Positions 7,037 to 12,111 of a stretch of 12,111 nucleotides of DNA are shown piece by piece. The position numbers and the translations under genes are program-made. Origin of the DNA: Ilumatobacteraceae bacterium. GTDB taxonomy: Bacteria > Actinomycetota > Acidimicrobiia > Acidimicrobiales > Ilumatobacteraceae. Below the pieces are notes generated by a model. That model was not told where the DNA came from. It did not search any database and was given only the letters and a program-made list of their open reading frames with translations. The stretch is from assembly GCA_023254985.1 (NCBI GenBank), contig JALRJT010000077.1, positions 1 to 12,111 of the forward strand, given 5' to 3'. Each line of letters opens with the position of its first letter. The stretch's first letter is position 1.

Positions 7037-7531
7037 TTACCGTTCGCGACCCTGGGCAATCGGTGCACTGTGCGCGCCCAATGCTGCAACGAGATCCGCG
7101 GGCGCGATCTCGAGGTCGAGTCCGCGTCGGCCACCGGAGACGAAGATCGTGTCGAAGAGTTCGCTCGATTCATCGATCACGGTCGCGAGCAATTTCTTCT
7201 GGCCGAACGGACTGATCCCGCCGACCACGTAACCGGTCACGCGCTGTGCATCCTCTGGTCGCGCCATCTCACATCGCTTCACGCCGAGCGCGGTAGCAAG
7301 TGCTTTCAGCGACACGGTGGTGTCCACCGGCACGATGGCCACGACGAAGTCGCGATCCGTGCGCGCGAGCAACGTCTTGAAGACGCGTTCTTCTTCGACT
7401 CCGAGAGCGGCTGCTGCGGCCCTGCCATACCCCACATCACCCGATGTGGCGACGTCATGGTCGAAGGCATGCGCGACGTAGCGAACCGAGATCGCATCCA
7501 AGGCGACCATGGCCGGTGTCGCAGACTTCAC
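7037..7531 (-). CDS. ybaK: YbaK/EbsC-family Cys-tRNA(Pro) deacylase
   Basis: Free-standing trans-editing enzyme of the YbaK branch of the INS/ProX superfamily. The founding member hydrolyses Cys wrongly attached to tRNA(Pro) by prolyl-tRNA synthetase. The 164-residue protein has the usual length. Features include the N-terminal SATPAM segment, the conserved Lys52 in RVFKTLL, required in E. coli YbaK, the glycine motif GGISPFG (104-110) followed by QKK, and the C-terminal SGGRRGLDLEI. GTG 7531 is preferred because it puts the family's TPA segment at residue 5. Starting at TTG 7585 would add 18 basic residues that family members lack. The GTG has only a purine run AGGGGA 13 bases upstream, so the start is moderately certain. 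The heliorhodopsin gene follows 9 bases downstream on the same strand and is probably cotranscribed. Confidence 0.9.
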   Translation of the reverse strand: MKSATPAMVALDAISVRYVAHAFDHDVATSGDVGYGRAAAAALGVEEERVFKTLLARTDRDFVVAIVPVDTTVSLKALATALGVKRCEMARPEDAQRVTGYVVGGISPFGQKKLLATVIDESSELFDTIFVSGGRRGLDLEIAPADLVAALGAHSAPIAQGRER

Positions 7532-7612
7532 GCGAATTGACCAGTCCCCTCGACGAACTCGCCCGTTAGCATTGCCTGCGCGCAATCAGGCGTCGCCACA
7601 CGAAGGATCACC

Positions 7613-8215
7613 ATGGCCGTCAGCACCTCCCGAGACACCATTCTTATTGAACGTCGCTATGCCGCCGTGCTCGACACGCTGAGCGACCAGTCGCTCGCCA
7701 CGCTGACCATGGCCGTCGGCGAAAAACTGCGCGATCCGCTCGCCAAGGTGCTCGGTCTCCCCGCAGGATCCTTCAACGACGCGTCCACCATCGCCGGCAA
7801 GGTTCGCGCAGGGTTGGCAGCACGCAAGGCGTACTTGGATGTCGGCATCCTGCTCGCCGAAGGCGCGACCGAAAAGGCGATCGAGATGCTCGGTGACCGT
7901 TCTGATGACCCGAGCCTCGAAGACCTACAGATGATCATCACCCCGCTTTCCGAGGAGTTCACCTTGGATGCGGTGCGCTTGATGGCGGTGCAGTACAGCG
8001 TGTCGCTCGGCGGATTCCGCAAACTCGTCGCGAGCGACGAACGGTTCGCAATCCCAACATCGGGAGCCAAGGCCGCCGTAGCATCCGCTGCTGCCGCCAA
8101 GGACGAGGCTGCCCAAGCCGAGAAGCGTCGCCTGCGCGCCGAGCGCAAGGAAAAGGATCGCCAGGCACGTCAGACCGCCGAGGCGCAACGCCGCGCAGCT
8201 CGCGGTCGCCAGTAG
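7613..8215 (+). CDS. Uncharacterised protein with a basic, alanine-rich C-terminal tail
   Basis: A 200-residue soluble protein I cannot assign. AAGGA at 7603-7607 lies 5 bases before the ATG. Residues about 1-145 look like a compact mostly helical domain, with LDTLSDQSLATLTMAVGEKL, a segment ARKAYLDVGILLAEGATEKA and ITPLSEEFTLDAVRL. There is no signal peptide, membrane helix or cysteine. The last 50 residues change character: an Ala-rich stretch (AAVASAAAAKDEAAQAEK) runs into a highly basic region full of Arg, Lys and Gln, as in a coiled coil or nucleic-acid-binding tail. It is transcribed away from ybaK and is followed after 10 bases by the FAH-family gene, so the two may share a transcript. 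A DNA-, RNA- or ribosome-associated role is possible from the tail only. Confidence 0.8.
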   Translation: MAVSTSRDTILIERRYAAVLDTLSDQSLATLTMAVGEKLRDPLAKVLGLPAGSFNDASTIAGKVRAGLAARKAYLDVGILLAEGATEKAIEMLGDRSDDPSLEDLQMIITPLSEEFTLDAVRLMAVQYSVSLGGFRKLVASDERFAIPTSGAKAAVASAAAAKDEAAQAEKRRLRAERKEKDRQARQTAEAQRRAARGRQ

Positions 8216-8225
8216 GACGACACCA

Positions 8226-9077
8226 GTGCAGGTTCGTTTCGCTTCCATCGACTCGCGCGCGCACCTCGTCGTCGATTCGACGGAAACGCACTGCGATGTC
8301 ATCGACGTCGCTCGTGCGAGCAATGGATCGTTGCCATCCGATCCGATGGACTGCTTTTCGCGTTGGGATGATCTGCGCACACTTGCATCGTCGACGACGA
8401 CTTCGACGAAACGCGTCGAATTCGAGCGACTCGACTGCCCGGTTCCGCGCCCGCGTCAGATGTTCGCCGTTGGACTCAACTACAGGCGCCACGCCGAAGA
8501 AATGGGAAGCCCGATTCCCTCGCAGCCACTCATCTTCGCCAAGTTCCAAAGTTCGCTGAACGCCCCATACGCGAACATCAAGGTCGTCGGTGACACCGTC
8601 GACTACGAGTCAGAAGTCGTCGTCGTGATCGGCACGGGCGGTCGCGACATCGCACAGTCCTCTGCGTGGGACCACGTCGCTGGATTGTGCGCCGGCCAGG
8701 ACGTGTCGGATCGCAAACTCCAATACTCGGGCACCCCGCCGCAGTTCAGCATGGGCAAAAGCCGTACAGGATTCTCCCCGATCGGTCCATGGGTCGCCGA
8801 CATGGCTGGCGTCGAGCAGCGCAACTCCTTGCGCATCGGCTGCAGCGTGAACGGCGAACGACGCCAAGACACCGTGATCTCCGACATGATCTTTCCGATC
8901 GACCACATCGTGTCCTATCTCTCCACGATCTGTGAGCTGTATCCCGGAGACATCATCTATACGGGTTCGCCGGCAGGCGTCGGCCACGGCTTCAAGCCGC
9001 CGGTGTACCTGCAGCCAGGTGACGTGGTGGAAACGACGCTCGAAGGCGTCGGCACCATGCGCCACCGCTTCGTCTGA
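8226..9077 (+). CDS. Fumarylacetoacetate hydrolase (FAH) family enzyme
   Basis: Metal-dependent hydrolase, isomerase or decarboxylase acting on beta-diketo or 2-oxo acids; the family includes acylpyruvases and enzymes of aromatic and sugar-acid breakdown. The 283-residue protein has a variable N-terminal domain (1-75) and the FAH domain from about 76. The family signature FAVGLNYRRHAEEMG (80-94) is followed by Glu128 and Glu130 in DYESE and Asp159 in GQDVSD. The 29-residue spacing between Glu130 and Asp159 is what bacterial FAH enzymes show for their metal ligands. Lys178 in GKSRTGFSPIGPW is also typical, as are the C-terminal YTGSPAGVGHG and PGDVVETTLEGVG. Translation starts at GTG 8226 with AGGA about 9 bases ahead. 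The substrate cannot be told from sequence. The amidohydrolase gene 30 bases downstream may belong to the same pathway, but it may also have its own promoter. Confidence 0.92.
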   Translation: MQVRFASIDSRAHLVVDSTETHCDVIDVARASNGSLPSDPMDCFSRWDDLRTLASSTTTSTKRVEFERLDCPVPRPRQMFAVGLNYRRHAEEMGSPIPSQPLIFAKFQSSLNAPYANIKVVGDTVDYESEVVVVIGTGGRDIAQSSAWDHVAGLCAGQDVSDRKLQYSGTPPQFSMGKSRTGFSPIGPWVADMAGVEQRNSLRIGCSVNGERRQDTVISDMIFPIDHIVSYLSTICELYPGDIIYTGSPAGVGHGFKPPVYLQPGDVVETTLEGVGTMRHRFV

Positions 9078-9088
9078 CCGTTCGTCAG
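9074..9088. repeat. Short inverted repeat in the FAH-amidohydrolase gap
   Basis: CTGAC and GTCAG form five perfect pairs around a 5-base centre. The element overlaps the FAH stop codon and a possible -35 box. It could be a small operator or a weak hairpin. With no T-run directly after it, it is not a convincing intrinsic terminator, and repeats this short occur by chance. Confidence 0.25.
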
Positions 9089-9101
9089 CGAGGGATAGAT
9101 T
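9074..9101 (+). promoter_or_regulatory. Possible promoter for a leaderless amidohydrolase mRNA
   Basis: TAGATT at 9096-9101 fits the actinobacterial TANNNT -10 pattern and lies 6 bases before ATG 9108, placing the transcript start at the start codon. CTGACC at 9074-9079, with a 16-base spacer, is a partial -35 match. An AGGGA lies about 12 bases before the ATG, rather far for a Shine-Dalgarno, which fits leaderless translation. Confidence 0.35.
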
Positions 9102-9107
9102 TTCGGC

Positions 9108-10838
9108 ATGGCTGATGCGCGCACGACCGTCATCAAGAACGCCACGCTCGTAGATGGCTCCGGCGCACCGGCTCGCCACGCTGACGTCGCCTTCAGTGGC
9201 GACACGATCACCGAAGTCGGCGAAGCAGGATCGATCTCCACGGCACACGCCTCTCGCGTCATCGATGCTGAGGGACGTCTCGTCACTCCGGGCTGGGTGG
9301 ACGTGCACACGCACTACGACGCGCAGGCCACGTGGGATCCGTGGCTGACACCGAGCAGTTGGCACGGCGTCACGACCGTCGTGATGGGCAACTGTGGCGT
9401 GGGCTTCGCGCCTGCGCTCCCCGATCGTCACGAGTGGCTGATCGAGTTGATGGAAGGCGTCGAAGACATTCCCGGGTCGGCGATGGTCGAGGGCATCACG
9501 TGGGAATGGACGTCGTTCCCCGAATATCTCGACGCGCTCGAGCGTCGGTCCCACGTCATCGACTTCGGCACACAGATCGCCCACGGAGCACTGCGCGCCT
9601 TCGTGATGGGCGACCGCGGCGCAAACAACGAGGTCGCCACACCGGATGACATCGTCACGATGAGTCGACTCACCGAAGAGGCGCTGCGCGCCGGCGCTCT
9701 CGGCTTCTCCACCTCGCGCACCTCGCTGCACCGCAGCAAGAGTGGCGAACTCGTCCCCGGCACACACGCAGAGCCCGACGAGCTGTACGGCATCGCTGAT
9801 GCGATGCGCAGAGTCGGTCACGGCATCTTCCAGTTCAGCCCCGAACACACTCGCGTTCCCGTCGAAGAATGGCCATGGATGCAGGAACTCGCTCGCAGGT
9901 CCGGTGCGACCGTGAGCGTGAACGTGAACCAACTCGATGACGGCAGTGAGGTGTGGAGGAAGACCTTCGCGCTCCTCGACCAGGCGCACAAGAGTGGCGA
10001 AAAGATCGTCGCCCAGATCGCCGGTCGTTCGATCGGCATCATCATGTGCCTCGAGGGAAGCGTCCATCCACTCCTCGCACATCCCGCCTATCACGAGGTC
10101 GCTCACCTGCCATTTGACGAGCGCGTCGTTGCGTTGCACGACCCGATTCGTCGTCGACGCTTCGTGGAAGAAGTCCCGACCGACAAGTTCTACGAGGGTC
10201 TCGTCACCAAGGCGTTGAAGCGCATGTACCTCGTGACGAGCGCAAACATCGACTACGAGCCGGACCCGTCACAGAGCGTGCTCGCACTCTCCCTGTCGCG
10301 CAACGTGCCGGCCATGCAGTTAATCGTCGATCACATGCTGACGAATGGCGGCAAGGGCATGATCTACTCGCCGTTCTTCAACTACATGTACGGCGATCTC
10401 TCGATGACGTACGAGTTGATGCAGCACCCCCAGACGCGCAACGGCTTGAGTGACGCCGGCGCACACTGCGGGGCGATCTGCGACGGTGGAATGCCCACTT
10501 TCATGCTCACCCACTGGGCCCGAGACCGCGTGCGGGGACCGAAGTTGTCGCTCGAACACGTGGTGTATCGCCAGACCCGCAACACCGCCGAGCTGCATGG
10601 CTTGTGCGACCGCGGACTGATCGCCCCGGGCATGAAGGCCGACATCAACATGATCGACTTCGACGCACTCGGCTTCGACATGCCCCAGATGGCTTACGAC
10701 CTCCCCGCTGCCGGACGCCGCCTCGTGCAGACTGCACATGGTTATGCGGCGACGTTCGTCTCTGGCGTGCAAACCGTTGCCAATGATTCCTTCACCGGGG
10801 AACTTCCCGGCAAGTTGATCCGCGGACCGCGCCGCTAG
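9108..10838 (+). CDS. D-aminoacylase-type amidohydrolase (long subfamily)
   Basis: Cytoplasmic metal-dependent hydrolase of the amidohydrolase superfamily, nearest to N-acyl-D-amino-acid deacylases, which release D-amino acids from N-acyl forms. The 576 residues comprise a small beta-sandwich (about 1-58), the barrel starting at GWVDVHTHYDAQ with metal ligands His67 and His69, and MGNCGVGFAP with Cys96, the cysteine ligand typical of D-aminoacylases. SPEHTR (244-249) probably supplies His247. LSDAGAHCG carries Asp449, the catalytic aspartate, and the beta-sandwich is completed by the C-terminus (APGMKADINMIDFD). The protein is about 90 residues longer than classical D-aminoacylase, resembling long actinobacterial homologues. 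Where the classical enzyme has a further His ligand in SHHK, this one reads NVNQ (272-275), so substrate and metal number are uncertain. The stop codon overlaps the convergent DinB-type stop within one CTAG. Confidence 0.88.
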   Translation: MADARTTVIKNATLVDGSGAPARHADVAFSGDTITEVGEAGSISTAHASRVIDAEGRLVTPGWVDVHTHYDAQATWDPWLTPSSWHGVTTVVMGNCGVGFAPALPDRHEWLIELMEGVEDIPGSAMVEGITWEWTSFPEYLDALERRSHVIDFGTQIAHGALRAFVMGDRGANNEVATPDDIVTMSRLTEEALRAGALGFSTSRTSLHRSKSGELVPGTHAEPDELYGIADAMRRVGHGIFQFSPEHTRVPVEEWPWMQELARRSGATVSVNVNQLDDGSEVWRKTFALLDQAHKSGEKIVAQIAGRSIGIIMCLEGSVHPLLAHPAYHEVAHLPFDERVVALHDPIRRRRFVEEVPTDKFYEGLVTKALKRMYLVTSANIDYEPDPSQSVLALSLSRNVPAMQLIVDHMLTNGGKGMIYSPFFNYMYGDLSMTYELMQHPQTRNGLSDAGAHCGAICDGGMPTFMLTHWARDRVRGPKLSLEHVVYRQTRNTAELHGLCDRGLIAPGMKADINMIDFDALGFDMPQMAYDLPAAGRRLVQTAHGYAATFVSGVQTVANDSFTGELPGKLIRGPRR

Positions 10839-11401
10839 GAGGTCATGCCGTGCAGGCCGACGAGGCCGCGAGCATGTTCGATCTCGCCCATGTGGCGCAG
10901 GGCGTGCTGGTAGATCCAACACTCGACCGCATCGAGAACTTTGATTCCATCGTCCCCTGCCACGCGAGCGCTGAACGTGCTCGCGATCTGCGGCGGGAAC
11001 GGTCGCGCGATGACGACTCGCTCGAGGTCCGCGGGGTCGAGCGATGCCAACCAGTTCTCCACGCGTGAGAACACGATCGTCATGTACTCCTTGAACGCCT
11101 CGTAGTCACCGATGCGCTGATCGATCATCTCACCCACGGTCTTGTGCTTGCCGTGATCAGGAATCGACATCTGCACGCGATCCTTCCACTCGTCATTCCA
11201 CGTCGGCATCTCGCCGGTGATCAACATGAACGACGAATCGATCATGTTGACGATGTGGAACAAACTGAAGGCGATCGGGAGCACACCCTCTCGTTCGAAG
11301 TGGTTGACGTGCTCGAGCGACATCGTCTGCGTCGCGTCCTCATACAGCGAGAACACTGCCCGCATCCTGCGACGCAACGAATCGACAACCACTTCACTCA
11401 T
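10835..11401 (-). CDS. DinB-fold metal-binding protein
   Basis: A 188-residue four-helix-bundle protein of the DinB/YfiT superfamily, whose members are metal-binding proteins or thiol-dependent transferases and isomerases, such as mycothiol-dependent enzymes in actinobacteria. The expected histidine triad is present: His49 in SLFHIVNM on the second helix, and His166 and His170 in YQHALRHMGEIEHARG near the C-terminus. The rest is helical, including a conserved-looking WNDEW and an ENWLASL segment. There is no signal peptide. GAGGGGAG lies 6 bases before ATG 11401, a strong ribosome site. It is 51 bases downstream of the arylsulfatase gene on the same strand and may be cotranscribed. The reaction is unknown; a detoxification role with a low-molecular-weight thiol is a family-level possibility only. 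Confidence 0.82.
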   Translation of the reverse strand: MSEVVVDSLRRRMRAVFSLYEDATQTMSLEHVNHFEREGVLPIAFSLFHIVNMIDSSFMLITGEMPTWNDEWKDRVQMSIPDHGKHKTVGEMIDQRIGDYEAFKEYMTIVFSRVENWLASLDPADLERVVIARPFPPQIASTFSARVAGDDGIKVLDAVECWIYQHALRHMGEIEHARGLVGLHGMTS

Positions 11402-11452
11402 CGGTATCTCCCCTCGATGTGGCGATCAGTCTCTCACGCACGTCGGCCGACG

Positions 11453-12111
11453 TCATTCCCGAGCCGCCTCCGCGCGCATCTGTGCGAGCTCATCAGTGCG
11501 GGTCGGCTTGCTGCGAATGGTGAACGTCACCTTCTCGAGGCCCCCCGTGAACGGAAACGGGGCGACGTAGTCCGGACACACGGGTGACAAGCGGTCAGAC
11601 CCGAGGTCCATGCCCATCGATCCGAGGATGCGCATGATCTTGGGAATGTGCACGCTCGCACGGTCCTCACCGTCGACGACGAGCGTCAGGGTTCCGGTGT
11701 TGCCGTCGCGATCGAAACGGGCTCCGAGCTCGTGTCTCCCCGGCTTGAGCGAAAGTGGCGCCACGACACGCTGGTGTTTTCCGAGCGCGTTGTAATAGAA
11801 GTGCAGTTCACCGTTGCGCACGAACATCGAGTGACCGATGTTGTGTCCACCGCGCGCGTAGATCACGCCTTCGAGCACACCAGTCGGCACCTCGACCTCT
11901 GCAGTGATCGTCCAGGCACGGCCGCTCAGCATCGGGCACGCATCGGAGGGAATGTGGGCGACCGGCGGGTAATACGTATAGGTGGGGCCGTAGTGTGGCG
12001 ACCCTGGTCGGGACTTCGACCCGAAGATCTCGATGCCGCGATCGTCGAGGGGCAACACGCCGAACTTGCGGGCTTGATCCCACCACAGCTCGACCATCGC
12101 TCTCAGCCGTT
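11453..12111 (-). CDS. Arylsulfatase, C-terminal part (5' end outside window)
   Basis: The frame enters from the right edge without a stop and ends at TGA 11453-11455, giving about 219 C-terminal residues. The segment MVELWWDQARKFGVLPLDDR is the conserved passage just after the catalytic domain of long bacterial arylsulfatases. It is followed by a beta-rich C-terminal domain with features such as ITAEVEVPTG, GVIYARGG, GELHFYYNALG and TLTLVVDGE, resembling a concanavalin-like sandwich. Such enzymes hydrolyse sulfate esters using a formylglycine made from a Cys or Ser in a CxPxR-type motif. That catalytic part lies outside the window, so activity cannot be judged. The internal ATG at 12097 is not the start, because upstream codons (RLRA) stay open and the family continues before it. 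The DinB-type gene follows 51 bases downstream. Confidence 0.87.
   Translation of the reverse strand, partial: RLRAMVELWWDQARKFGVLPLDDRGIEIFGSKSRPGSPHYGPTYTYYPPVAHIPSDACPMLSGRAWTITAEVEVPTGVLEGVIYARGGHNIGHSMFVRNGELHFYYNALGKHQRVVAPLSLKPGRHELGARFDRDGNTGTLTLVVDGEDRASVHIPKIMRILGSMGMDLGSDRLSPVCPDYVAPFPFTGGLEKVTFTIRSKPTRTDELAQMRAEAARE

Noticed and set aside
8610..10139. 509-codon open frame on the - strand across the FAH and amidohydrolase genes
   Set aside because: It spans two real genes in the opposite direction, and its product is rich in Asp, Arg and His with no motif.
1..12111. CRISPR arrays, tRNA or rRNA genes, insertion sequences
   Set aside because: I saw no regularly spaced repeats, tRNA-like cloverleaf arms, rRNA segments, transposase motifs or flanking inverted repeats. 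Nearly all bases are accounted for by protein genes.

Overview
The window looks like a gene-dense piece of an actinobacterial chromosome, roughly 60% G+C by eye. The best guess is an uncultured aquatic member of the Acidimicrobiia. The basis is the mixture of a class II HelD, a DtxR-family regulator, an Lhr helicase, secreted proteins of actinobacterial style, GTG and TTG starts, and a heliorhodopsin, a family known mostly from monoderm (Gram-positive-type) microbes. Lineage is inference from gene content. There are no tRNA, rRNA, CRISPR or mobile-element signals, and no gene-free stretch over 300 bases.

Layout. 1-1482 (-): N-terminal third of an Lhr helicase, running off the left edge. 1517-2574 (+): a DtxR/MntR-type metal regulator overlapping a small lipoprotein gene. 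2575-4683 (-): a HelD-like RNA polymerase-recycling ATPase. 4807-6266 (+): two overlapping genes for exported proteins, a lipoprotein and a secreted four-cysteine protein. 6272-7531 (-): a YbaK-type aminoacyl-tRNA deacylase followed after 9 bases by a heliorhodopsin. 7613-10838 (+): an unknown protein with a basic tail, a fumarylacetoacetate hydrolase-family enzyme and a long D-aminoacylase-type amidohydrolase. 10835-12111 (-): a DinB-fold protein preceded by the C-terminal part of an arylsulfatase that runs off the right edge.

The genes alternate in short one- to three-gene units. Convergent units abut or overlap at their stop codons (2574/2575, 6266/6272, 10835-10838), leaving no room for conventional intergenic terminators.

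The most notable items are the heliorhodopsin, with Schiff-base Lys237, counterion Glu106, His23, His80 and Ser233 all present, in an apparent operon with YbaK; a HelD that appears to lack the long loop entering the RNA polymerase primary channel; and a DtxR-family repressor whose metal site mixes manganese-type and iron-type ligands. I see no multi-gene system that is clearly new. The least explained parts are the exported pair at 4807-6266 and the orphan at 7613-8215.
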